A program made the position numbers and the translations under genes. Shown here piece after piece: positions 22,658-30,030 of a stretch of DNA of 53,545 nucleotides. The stretch is taken from the IMG/VR virus record IMGVR_UViG_3300037248_000068, positions 1 to 53,545 of that record, one strand, 5' to 3'. The notes below the pieces were generated by a model. That model worked only from the letters and a program-made list of their open reading frames with translations. It was not told the origin of the DNA and ran no database searches. Numbering within the stretch: position 1 is the stretch's first letter; the number at the start of each line of letters is the position of its first letter. Source of the stretch: a virus.

Positions 22658-23179
22658 ATGCGCCATAAAGTACTCAAAATATGCAGCAAGTGCAAGAAAC
22701 CAGCCAAACTAGTTACACACCGCACGATATGCCATCTGTGCAATTTGGGGCGTAAGCGCGCTGTTGCAGCCAAAGCGCAGTCTACGGAGGCAGGCGCCGC
22801 ATACAACCGAACCACAACAGCAGCGTACAGACGAACGGCGCGCGGGCGCGCGGGGCTGCTAATATGGTTCGCAGAGCGGCGAGCGCGGGCCGCGGTGATG
22901 GAGTTTTCGATAGACGCACAAGACATAACAAAACGCGTAGCCACGGGCGTTTGTGAAGCCACCGGGCTGCCTTTCGACATGGCACCCGGCCCTGATAAAC
23001 ACCACGCGAACCCGTGGGCGCCATCGCTGGACCGCCGCGATAGCTCGAAAGGGTACACGCGGGACAATGTGCAAGTAGTCTGTGTAGCTTACAACTACGC
23101 AAAATCAAAATGGTCCACCGAAGTTCTGTTGAGGCTTGCCCGTGCTATCGTTGACGCGAATCACAAAGCGAGCGTATGA
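22658..23179 (+). CDS. HNH endonuclease
   Basis: This 173-residue protein has an N-terminal CxxC-type zinc site (CSKCKK at about 9-14, then CHLC) and a C-terminal HNH fold: CEATGLPFD, then HHANPWAPSLDRRDSSKGYTRDN split over about 110-135, then VCVAYNYAKS. That is the His-Asn-His layout of phage free-standing endonucleases, either a homing enzyme or a packaging cofactor. It is inserted between the divergent capsid gene and the portal gene. No intron is visible around it. Confidence 0.8.
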   Translation: MRHKVLKICSKCKKPAKLVTHRTICHLCNLGRKRAVAAKAQSTEAGAAYNRTTTAAYRRTARGRAGLLIWFAERRARAAVMEFSIDAQDITKRVATGVCEATGLPFDMAPGPDKHHANPWAPSLDRRDSSKGYTRDNVQVVCVAYNYAKSKWSTEVLLRLARAIVDANHKASV

Positions 23180-23185
23180 CACGCC

Positions 23186-25138
23186 ATGCCCATGCAACGC
23201 CTCCCAACCCTCAAATTTGATGTTGGCGATCCGGAATCGTTCGGCAACTTGGCCGAAAAGATGGACGTGGAGGAACGCCGGTCTCTCGCGGACGAATTGA
23301 TTATGCTGATTGGCATAGACGAACAGTCGATGGGCGACTGGCTGAGTGAAGCAAACGGCTATCTTGACGCCGTAACGGCGGAAGGGAACATTGCCAAGCC
23401 GCAGGACCGCGAGCAGGAAGGGTCCAACGAGGGTGAGCCGCCGTCTACCGAAATGACACTCTCTGCCGTGATTCAATTCTCGGCGCGCGCCACTGACGCG
23501 CTACTTGGCGAACCCGACCTAGCCAAAGCAAGCGAACCAGACGGCGAAGCGCTCGCAGAGTGGGTATCCAGCCAACTCCGTACGCGGGACCCGAATTGGA
23601 CGCTAGACACTGATCCGCTAGTTGTGCACATGGCCGTGACGGGGCTGGCATGGCGCAAGCGGTCTTTCAGCATTGAAGACAGAGTTTTTCGTTCGTATTT
23701 CCGTACGTGCGGGGACGTCATCATAAACAGCAACGTACGGTCAGTTGAGCGCGCACCGCGCATCACGGATCAATTCGAGCACTATCCGTACGAAATCGAG
23801 CGCTCGATTGAGCGCGGTCATTGGGTTGACTACGACCCCCAATACGACGAAAACGACCCTCAGGCGCCGAAACGATTTTACGAGTGTGATTGCTGGCTTG
23901 ATTTAGACGGCGATGAAATCGACGAGCCATGGACCGCGCTCATATCGCGGGACGACATGGCGGAAGTCGTCAAGCTTACGCCGCTGTGGTCCAAGAGCAC
24001 CGTCGTTGACAGCGACGAAGCGCTGTTTTTCAACCCAATACGCCGGTTCTATCCGTACAGATTCTTGCCGGACCCCAAAGGCGGTTTCTTCCCGATGGGT
24101 TTCGGTAAGCTGCTAGCCCGGGTTGAAAATTCGGCCGATCGGTTGTTTGCTTCGATCGTGGACACTGCAAAGAGCGAAAGCGAGAACGGCGGCGTAGTCG
24201 GCGGTAGCCAGTTCGGACTGCCGGATAAGATCGAAATCAAGGGCAACCGAATCACGTCAATCCCCACGGACGGCACCCCGCTGGATAAGCTGTGGTCGCC
24301 GTTCCCGCAAAAGTCGGTTTCCGCCGGTTCCGTGCAGGTGCTTGAAAAGATCATGACGCTCGGCGACCGGCTGGCCGGGACGTTGAACCTACTGGAGAAC
24401 GCCCCCGCATCGATGACGGCAACGATGGCCCGCGGCGTCATCGACAGCGGCACGCAAGTTCAGAGTGCCGTACACCGCCGCATGGTTGCGTCAATGACGC
24501 AAGAGTTCCGCATGTTCGTACAAATGGCCGCGGCGTACGACATGCTGCCCGAAGGCATGCAAGCTGACGCAAACGGCGTAGCGGTCACGGCAGACCCGCA
24601 ACTCGCCACCGAAATGCACCGCTCCGCACTGGCGGGCATCTACATGCAGATGCTGGAGATGGGCGCGAAAGTACCCGGCAGCTTCAGTATTCAGGAAGTA
24701 GTAAAACGTCTCTGCATGACGCTGCGCCTCCCCGACCCGGAAAAGCTGATCGGCCAGCCGCCGGAACCACAAGCTACGCCGAAAGAAAAGCTTGACGGCG
24801 CTGTGGCGTTGATGAAACAGAAGACCGAAAGTATCAAGGTCACAGGCGCCGTAGCTGTACAGCTTACGCAAGCGCTCAAAAACTTGGTCGAGGCGAGCGG
24901 CGGCATGCTTGACAACAAGGCTGCGTTGCTGACCATGGCGCAACTTGAACATGCCGTACAGCAGATGATGCAGGGAGCGGGCGATGCGGGAACAAGCATG
25001 GACGGAGTGGCTGGCCAGCCCGGAAACGCGGGCACTCCTGGCGTACCTCCGCAGGCGTCGGGACCCGGTGGTGGCGCTTCTGTTCTCGGGGGCGGAAGTG
25101 CCCCCGGTGACGCAGGGGCGGGCAGTGGCTTATCATGA
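23186..25138 (+). CDS. Portal protein
   Basis: This 650-residue protein of the podovirus portal type carries an acidic first part, then SVERAPRITDQFEHYP (around 190-205), WLDLDGDEIDEPW, DSDEALFFNPIRRFYPYRFLPDPKGGFFPMGFGKLL (about 275-310) and a long helical C-terminal crown ending in a Gly/Ala-rich tail. It forms the ring through which DNA is packaged and is the binding site for terminase and the gp4-like connector. Its last 155 bases overlap the 24984 gene in another frame. Start ATG 23186; ATG 23192 is also possible. Confidence 0.85.
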   Translation: MPMQRLPTLKFDVGDPESFGNLAEKMDVEERRSLADELIMLIGIDEQSMGDWLSEANGYLDAVTAEGNIAKPQDREQEGSNEGEPPSTEMTLSAVIQFSARATDALLGEPDLAKASEPDGEALAEWVSSQLRTRDPNWTLDTDPLVVHMAVTGLAWRKRSFSIEDRVFRSYFRTCGDVIINSNVRSVERAPRITDQFEHYPYEIERSIERGHWVDYDPQYDENDPQAPKRFYECDCWLDLDGDEIDEPWTALISRDDMAEVVKLTPLWSKSTVVDSDEALFFNPIRRFYPYRFLPDPKGGFFPMGFGKLLARVENSADRLFASIVDTAKSESENGGVVGGSQFGLPDKIEIKGNRITSIPTDGTPLDKLWSPFPQKSVSAGSVQVLEKIMTLGDRLAGTLNLLENAPASMTATMARGVIDSGTQVQSAVHRRMVASMTQEFRMFVQMAAAYDMLPEGMQADANGVAVTADPQLATEMHRSALAGIYMQMLEMGAKVPGSFSIQEVVKRLCMTLRLPDPEKLIGQPPEPQATPKEKLDGAVALMKQKTESIKVTGAVAVQLTQALKNLVEASGGMLDNKAALLTMAQLEHAVQQMMQGAGDAGTSMDGVAGQPGNAGTPGVPPQASGPGGGASVLGGGSAPGDAGAGSGLS

Positions 25139-25202
25139 ACTCGAAGGAATACTGACGAAAGCCGCGGACGAAGTTGACAAAATACTAGGAGGCGCGAAGT
25201 GA
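24984..25202 (+). CDS. Small protein nested in the portal 3' end
   Basis: This 72-residue protein starts at ATG 24984 with GGGAG upstream, inside the portal gene in another frame, and extends past its stop. The sequence (WLASPETRALLAYLRRRRDPVVALLF, then GRAVAYHELEGIL) is well-formed, helical and resembles small proteins found after portal genes in other phages, so I believe it is real despite the 155-base overlap. Function unknown. Confidence 0.66.
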   Translation: MREQAWTEWLASPETRALLAYLRRRRDPVVALLFSGAEVPPVTQGRAVAYHELEGILTKAADEVDKILGGAK

Positions 25203-25666
25203 GCGTAGGGGTCCATTCATTTCAAATTCCGCACGAGCACGTACAGCCGACGCGCGACATGGTGATTGTCCGCCTGCCCATGCCGCCGTCGAAAATCGGC
25301 AGCATCCTTACGGCGGATGTCACTCGCGACATGATGCAGCACAACGTCATGGCCGGTCGGGTCTTCGCAATGGGGCCGCTCGCGTTCAGTTTCAAGGATG
25401 GCGAAGGCGGCCTGGGGCGACAAGACGTAAAAATTGGCGACTGGGTGCTGTTCCGCCCGTTCGCCGGCACCATGATCCAGGGCGGCAAGCTTGTGAGCAC
25501 GAGCGGCTGGCGGTACGTATCCAGCTTCAACGACGTGATAGGCATCATCCCGGCCGCGCGCATGCCGGACGCCGCGTCGCTGGAGTGGGACTACGCGGAC
25601 GCTGAAACGGAGCCGCCGGCCGCAGCATTCAACTTCAACAGCATCCGGGAGCGCGTCACGGCATGA
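25199..25666 (+). CDS. GroES-like co-chaperonin
   Basis: This 155-residue protein resembles the ten-kilodalton chaperonin fold. A PTRDMVIVRLPMPPSK start (about 17-32) is followed by a mobile-loop-like region, QHNVMAGRVFAMGP (about 50-63), KIGDWVLFRPFAG (about 80-92) and a closing DVIGIIPAARM strand. Phage versions (for example T4 gp31) replace host GroES so that GroEL can fold the capsid protein. Its place between portal and scaffold fits that job. The GTG start overlaps the previous stop. Confidence 0.75.
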   Translation: MSVGVHSFQIPHEHVQPTRDMVIVRLPMPPSKIGSILTADVTRDMMQHNVMAGRVFAMGPLAFSFKDGEGGLGRQDVKIGDWVLFRPFAGTMIQGGKLVSTSGWRYVSSFNDVIGIIPAARMPDAASLEWDYADAETEPPAAAFNFNSIRERVTA

Positions 25667-26352
25667 ACGACCTGAACACGATGATGCGCGAAGCCGCCCG
25701 CGCGGGTTTGAAGGCGCAGCTCGCAACCGCCGTCACCGAAGGCAACACAGAAGCCGCCAGTAAAATCGCCGACGATATCGCAAAGCTGGACGTATCCACC
25801 GCGCCCAAAGCCCCGCCGTACGGCGACGCCGAGATACGCGCTCACTTGGACAAACAGCCGTGGTTTGGCACGGACCCGAAAAAGTCGGCGAAAGCCCTCG
25901 AATTCGGCAAGACCATGGACCCGAAGAAATTCGCGACGCCGGAAGCTTTCGCCGCGGCAATCGTCAAGGCGGTCGACGATGAATTCAAACCCGCCACCGC
26001 GCCAAAAAAGAAAGACCCGGAGGACCCCGAAGACCCGGAGGACCCCGAAGAGCCGGAGGACCCCGAAGAGCCGGAGGACCCCGAAGACCCGGAAACTGCT
26101 GGCAAGCCGCCCAAGAAACCACGCCGTACGGACGGCCCCGGTAGCGAGGGCGCTCCGAACCGTGCACGCCGTCCATCCGGCCCGTGGACGAAAGTTACCG
26201 ACGCGCCGAAAGACGTGCAAGCCGAAATCAAGCGCCAAACCAGCAAGTTCGTGTCCGCCAGCGCCACAAAAGAACAGCGGGAGGCTTTCGTAACGAAGGC
26301 GTTGGAAAGCCACTACGCCGCCCACTTGCGCAACACCAAAGGAAAGAAGTAG
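25663..26352 (+). CDS. Probable scaffolding protein with Asp/Glu-Pro repeats
   Basis: This 229-residue, highly charged, helical protein has an N-terminal helical domain (1-110), an acidic DPE/EPE repeat of about 26 residues (120-145), a basic Pro-rich linker and a basic C-terminal helix (about 185-229). Scaffolding proteins are typically charged and helical with a basic C-terminal capsid-binding helix, and the location is right. The homology itself is not visible, so this is inference from composition and position. Confidence 0.58.
   Translation: MNDLNTMMREAARAGLKAQLATAVTEGNTEAASKIADDIAKLDVSTAPKAPPYGDAEIRAHLDKQPWFGTDPKKSAKALEFGKTMDPKKFATPEAFAAAIVKAVDDEFKPATAPKKKDPEDPEDPEDPEEPEDPEEPEDPEDPETAGKPPKKPRRTDGPGSEGAPNRARRPSGPWTKVTDAPKDVQAEIKRQTSKFVSASATKEQREAFVTKALESHYAAHLRNTKGKK
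26014..26093 (+). repeat. Tandem GAC-CCG-GAG type repeat
   Basis: Units of GACCCGGAGGACCCCGAA and near copies are tandemly repeated, coding for alternating DPE and EPE triplets in the scaffold-like protein. Copy number could vary by slippage. Confidence 0.8.
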
Positions 26353-26355
26353 GTC

Positions 26356-26910
26356 ATGTCCACCAATACTCCGTTCCCGGGCACGGCCGGGCTCGCGCCG
26401 AACCTGATACCGAATCCGCCTCTCGACATGCCGGATGCGCCCGGCCCCGGCGACGCCACGGCGTCACTGTCGCCGTTCAGCGAACCCCAGGACGTCGATA
26501 GCATCATTGCGCAACTCGTGCTTGATAGGCCGTTGAAGCTGTATATCCCCAACCGTGAAAAGTACCCGGGGTGGGAGTTTCGAATTATCAACAGCATTCC
26601 GCAAGAAATCGCGGACGCCCAAAACAAGGGATGGAAGCAGGTTACGGACCCCGAGCTGGCGAAGCTGTTCAATGATCTTGTCGCCGGCACGGACAAGGAA
26701 GGCAAGGCATTTCGGCCGCTGTTGTTCTCGCGGCCGAAAGCAGTCGGCGACCACATCCGCAGGCAGAACCGGCAAAAGCTTCAGAGCCTGTACGCCGGCA
26801 TGGATCCCCGCAACAAAGACCTGGACGGAAAGTACACCGGCAACGTCGGCGACAAAGACGGCACCAAGGGGAGTTTCACCGGAGCCGGGTGGAAAATCAG
26901 AGTGGCGTAG
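26356..26910 (+). CDS. Head-region virion protein of unknown role
   Basis: This 184-residue protein has a Pro-rich N-terminal tail (1-40), an alpha/beta centre with LKLYIPNREKYPGWEFRIIN (about 56-75) and a C-terminal basic, Gly-rich tail. I have seen proteins of this plan next to scaffold and capsid genes in related phages, but I cannot assign a role. It ends the rightward head operon, just before a strong terminator. Confidence 0.62.
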   Translation: MSTNTPFPGTAGLAPNLIPNPPLDMPDAPGPGDATASLSPFSEPQDVDSIIAQLVLDRPLKLYIPNREKYPGWEFRIINSIPQEIADAQNKGWKQVTDPELAKLFNDLVAGTDKEGKAFRPLLFSRPKAVGDHIRRQNRQKLQSLYAGMDPRNKDLDGKYTGNVGDKDGTKGSFTGAGWKIRVA

Positions 26911-26918
26911 GGATCAGC

Positions 26919-26960
26919 AGCGGCTCGCGTCGTACGCTTGTGCGAGCCGCTTTCTTCTCT
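26919..26960 (+). terminator. Intrinsic terminator of the rightward head operon
   Basis: AGCGGCTCGC (26919-26928) and GCGAGCCGCT (26942-26951) form a 10-bp stem with a 13-base loop, followed by TTTCTTCTCT. It sits between two convergent genes. The stem could also stall leftward transcription, but that side lacks a T run. Confidence 0.82.
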
Positions 26961-27753
26961 ACAGCCCGAAATCGTACTTCAAGCCGAGCCAATATTGAGT
27001 CGTGAACTTGGCAGCGCCGCTCACCATGACGTTGCCGTTGGTGCCGAGTACGTTGCTGAAGGTGTCGCCGCGCTGCGGCCAGAAGACATCGGCGTAAACC
27101 TTCAGCGAGCCGTCGTTCGGCTTTCCGGTTGCGTCAAGCGTCTGCCAGCGAAATCCGGTCGTGAGGCCCGGAGCCCACCCGACAGCGGCCCCGCCCGCCT
27201 GTGCGAAGTTTCCGGTCAAACCGAACTCTTCCATTTTCAAGCCGACGTACTGGCGTGGCGCGGTGTTGACTGCAACGCCCGTGGGCAACGTTGGCGTGAA
27301 GGACGGGAATGGCAGGTTGAATCCGGCGCCGCTACCAAACGCCGCAAATGCGGCCTGGATTGCCGAGAACGCACCTATCCCGATATCCGCTTCCTGCGTG
27401 GAACTCCAGCGGGACGCGACCGACACTGGCCCGGCTGTCGCCGAAATGTTCTGATACCACCCGTCGGCTTCGAACTGCATCCAAGAGCCGAGTGGCCCCC
27501 TGTTGGTGATCCACCCGCACCCGCCGCCCACGGCACCGCCGGCAGCATTCACGTTGCTGTTGAGCAAGCTCGTTGCCAAAATACTGTTGCCCGACATGCT
27601 CGTTTGCGCGACGCCGGCTTGCGTGCCTAGGCCGCAGTACCAGCCGGACCCGGTGTTCGTCGAAAACGGCAGCGGCGCCTTGACAGGCATGTCGGCCGCG
27701 GACGCGACACTGGCGAAAAGCGCGAGCGCGGTACAAAGTACGTACTTTTTCAT
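26959..27753 (-). CDS. Host-like outer-membrane beta-barrel protein
   Basis: This 264-residue protein has a clear Sec signal peptide (MKKYVLCTALALFASVASA) and a mature start ADMPVKAP, the hallmark of the abundant Omp25/31-like proteins of Bradyrhizobium and relatives. The rest alternates in aromatic and polar residues as in a beta-barrel, with final strands TTQYWLGLKYDFGL. It is rare for a phage to carry such a gene. It could mask or replace receptors after infection, or be captured host DNA. It has its own promoter and lies at the end of the late leftward block. Confidence 0.8.
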   Translation of the reverse strand: MKKYVLCTALALFASVASAADMPVKAPLPFSTNTGSGWYCGLGTQAGVAQTSMSGNSILATSLLNSNVNAAGGAVGGGCGWITNRGPLGSWMQFEADGWYQNISATAGPVSVASRWSSTQEADIGIGAFSAIQAAFAAFGSGAGFNLPFPSFTPTLPTGVAVNTAPRQYVGLKMEEFGLTGNFAQAGGAAVGWAPGLTTGFRWQTLDATGKPNDGSLKVYADVFWPQRGDTFSNVLGTNGNVMVSGAAKFTTQYWLGLKYDFGL

Positions 27754-27787
27754 GATGGTGTTCCCTTCTGGCGCGTGATGCGCCGTA

Positions 27788-27815
27788 CGTGTACTACACC
27801 AATTCAGTGTGGCAA
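27788..27815 (-). promoter_or_regulatory. Putative promoter for outer-membrane gene
   Basis: On the minus strand TTGCCA (27815-27810) and TACACG (27793-27788) are 16 bp apart, about 35 bases upstream of the ATG at 27753, which has AGAAGGGAA as binding site. Confidence 0.5.
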
Positions 27816-27833
27816 GTCCGCCACGCTTGGAAA

Positions 27834-28031
27834 TTATTTGAATTTCTTTTCGATAATCTCAGCAAGTAGGCTCGTGACCGTGCGCCGGGTCGCCTTCGCC
27901 GCGCGATCCCACTTTGCTTTTTCCGCGCGGGTCAGCCGGACATCGACGCGGCACGGCCGGCTAACGGCTTTGACAGCTCTCCCCTTCGGCTTGGCCTTCG
28001 GCTTTTCCACTAAATTGCGGTCAGCTTCCAT
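27834..28031 (-). CDS. Ribbon-helix-helix-like DNA-binding protein
   Basis: This 65-residue basic protein starts at ATG 28031 (AGGAGC upstream). A lysine-rich arm precedes CRVDVRLTRAEKAKWDRAA and then a second helix RTVTSLLAEIIEKKF, the strand-helix-helix pattern of MobC/CopG-like proteins. It has its own early-type promoter at 28095. It lies directly downstream of the large terminase, so a packaging accessory role is possible besides transcriptional control. Confidence 0.65.
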   Translation of the reverse strand: MEADRNLVEKPKAKPKGRAVKAVSRPCRVDVRLTRAEKAKWDRAAKATRRTVTSLLAEIIEKKFK

Positions 28032-28066
28032 AGCGTGCGCTCCTATGTACATGTGTGGCAACACTT

Positions 28067-28095
28067 GCCGTACACGCACAGACGCGCCGTGTCAA
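28067..28095 (-). promoter_or_regulatory. Promoter inside terminase 3' end
   Basis: On the minus strand TTGACA (28095-28090), 17 bp, TACGGC (28072-28067). It overlaps the stop of the terminase gene and drives the ribbon-helix-helix gene, so that gene can be expressed apart from the late operon. Confidence 0.62.
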
Positions 28096-29621
28096 TCCAC
28101 GGCCATAGACACCGCGCACGCGTCCAATCGGTCAGGGGAGCGTCCGATGTCCTTATGTATTTTCACCTTCGGCGCCATGAACAGGCGCATTTTTTCATCA
28201 CGCCGGCAGCCGCCCTGCCCCCACTTGTACGCCGCCGCTTCCTCTTGCAAAAGCTTGTCGTTCGGCATCGACACGTCGCCTTGCAACCAACGCTGAAGCT
28301 TGTCGTGCAATTCCGCGCGCCTGTTTCCGTACAGTACGTCGTTTAGCGCACCCCACGCAAAATTGACAGCAATAACCTTTTCCAGGCCGTACTTGCGCAT
28401 GCGAAGACGCGTTGCGTCGACAAGTCCTTTGCCAGTCCCGGTGACATCAATCAGTATAGCGTCCATATCAAATCGTTCGAACGTCTGCCTAAGCCAGTCC
28501 GCCTGCACGTTGTAATCACGGTTGGCCAGCTCGCCCCACACGCGCGCTCCGATCGCCGAACCCTGCCGGTCGCATACCCAAGGCTTGTCCTGCCCGTCGC
28601 CGGCTGGGTCGACGCACAACAGCTTCAACGCGCCCGCGGAGGGCGCTGGCTTGCGCACCATCGCAGCATTGACGATAGACGCAGGGAAAAAGTCCAGCGT
28701 ACTATCCGCCATGAAACATTCATCGTACGTCGCCGGATACTCTTGCCGCGTCAGCCGATGAATAGTTTCGGGCTGCCCCCCGTTCATTGTTGCCAATGTG
28801 TAGTTTTTCAGCCAAAACCAGTATAGTTGCTCGCGATCAAAACCGTGAAACTTGGCATAATCTTCGAAGTCCTTCGGCGCTTTCCAGCCCTGCGGGACTT
28901 CCGCACGGTACTCAGGCATGAGGCCCCAGTGCAGGAAGTGCACTCGCCACGGTCCTTTGTTTTGTGCAGCGTGCGCTTCCCTGCACATGTTATAGAACAT
29001 GCCGGACTGCCCGTTGCCCGTGCTCTCTTGAATGATTTCCGTGTGCGCGATGTCCTGTACGGTCTGCATCAAGCCGGACGACAAATCCTCGGTATTGTCA
29101 AAAAAAGCGGCTTCTGAAAGGTGCATCAAATGAAAGTCGTCCGACCGGCCAATGTCACCGCCTTCGGCCGACGCGACCTTGTACAGCGATTTCAGCCTGT
29201 CAAAAATCAACTCCCGCGCATTCGAAGCACCTAGATGCGGGCGTGCGGAGAGCGGGAGCCCCGCGTAAAACTCTTTTACTTCGCGATGCAGGTTTGCGGC
29301 GCTGTCGGACCGGTGCGCAACGATTTGAGCCCGGCGTCCGAACTCCGTAGCTGTACGGTGGAAGTACCGCCCGCTTACGTACATGCTCACGCCCATGCGG
29401 CGCGCTTTCGGAATCAGCGCACGTACCATACCAAAGGTCTTGCGTTCATCCTGAATTTTGGCATGCAGAACGCGTTGCGCGCTATTGAGGATAAAGGGCA
29501 CGCGGTCGCCGCCCTCAAGAGGGCGCACCCGTAAAAACGTCTCGCGGTATCTGTCAAAATCGAGAAGCCGGGCCCGTATGTCCTCTTTGCTCTGTACGGG
29601 AGGCGTCCAAGGATAGTTCAC
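28092..29621 (-). CDS. Large terminase subunit
   Basis: This 509-residue packaging motor has an ATPase domain with an adenine-site and Walker A variant IPKARRMGVS (about 69-78) and Walker B with catalytic Glu in MHLSEAAFF (about 165-173). The nuclease domain has CVDPAGDGQDKPW (about 340-352), LIDVTGTGKG and SPDRLDACAVSM near the end with the conserved Asp. It cuts and packages DNA through the portal. It lies far from the portal and on the opposite strand. It opens MNYPWTPP, an N-terminal PW motif. A small terminase is not identified. Confidence 0.9.
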   Translation of the reverse strand: MNYPWTPPVQSKEDIRARLLDFDRYRETFLRVRPLEGGDRVPFILNSAQRVLHAKIQDERKTFGMVRALIPKARRMGVSMYVSGRYFHRTATEFGRRAQIVAHRSDSAANLHREVKEFYAGLPLSARPHLGASNARELIFDRLKSLYKVASAEGGDIGRSDDFHLMHLSEAAFFDNTEDLSSGLMQTVQDIAHTEIIQESTGNGQSGMFYNMCREAHAAQNKGPWRVHFLHWGLMPEYRAEVPQGWKAPKDFEDYAKFHGFDREQLYWFWLKNYTLATMNGGQPETIHRLTRQEYPATYDECFMADSTLDFFPASIVNAAMVRKPAPSAGALKLLCVDPAGDGQDKPWVCDRQGSAIGARVWGELANRDYNVQADWLRQTFERFDMDAILIDVTGTGKGLVDATRLRMRKYGLEKVIAVNFAWGALNDVLYGNRRAELHDKLQRWLQGDVSMPNDKLLQEEAAAYKWGQGGCRRDEKMRLFMAPKVKIHKDIGRSPDRLDACAVSMAVD

Positions 29622-29623
29622 GA

Positions 29624-30016
29624 TTACGAGATCACCTTTTGGCTCGCGGTTGCCTTCTCCAGCTCGGCGGCGGCATTTACAAGCGTTGCTGGAGACACCT
29701 TGGCGACGGCTGCCACGAGCTGCGGGTGATCCACTTGATTGACGGCTTCAATCAAATCGCCCGGCGACGCGGCCTTGACAACGGCCACTTGATGCGCACG
29801 CGTCCCAGTGTACGCCGACCACAGCGTCGTGGCAATCGGCGCTAGAATGCCGATGCCTACCACGATTTCGTTTAAACCTTTGAATACGTGATCAAAGCCC
29901 GCGACGATGTCGCCCTGCTGACTGGCCGAAATCGCGCCAAACGTCAGCGCCGCGCCAGCTCCGAAACTGACAATGTTTCGGCCGCCAGCCATGTACGGTG
30001 CAAAATTGAAAGCCAT
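29624..30016 (-). CDS. Membrane protein, holin candidate
   Basis: This 130-residue protein from ATG 30016 (AGGAGGAAG upstream) opens MAFNFAPYMAGGRNIVSFGAG, has two membrane-length hydrophobic stretches (about 15-32 and 50-70) and a soluble Ala/Val-rich C-terminus. Proteins with this opening are common in phages of Bradyrhizobium-type hosts next to lysis or packaging genes, and a holin role is plausible. The endolysin itself is 7 kb upstream in the same operon direction. Confidence 0.6.
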   Translation of the reverse strand: MAFNFAPYMAGGRNIVSFGAGAALTFGAISASQQGDIVAGFDHVFKGLNEIVVGIGILAPIATTLWSAYTGTRAHQVAVVKAASPGDLIEAVNQVDHPQLVAAVAKVSPATLVNAAAELEKATASQKVIS

Positions 30017-30030
30017 GTACTTCCTCCTGA

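Noticed and set aside
22658-23179. Homing endonuclease with an intron or intein in the capsid or portal gene
   Set aside because: Capsid and portal frames on either side are uninterrupted, and no intron-like ends are visible. I call it a free-standing HNH gene.
26014-26093. CRISPR-like array
   Set aside because: The repeats are contiguous with no spacers, remain in frame and code DPE/EPE triplets inside the scaffold-like protein.
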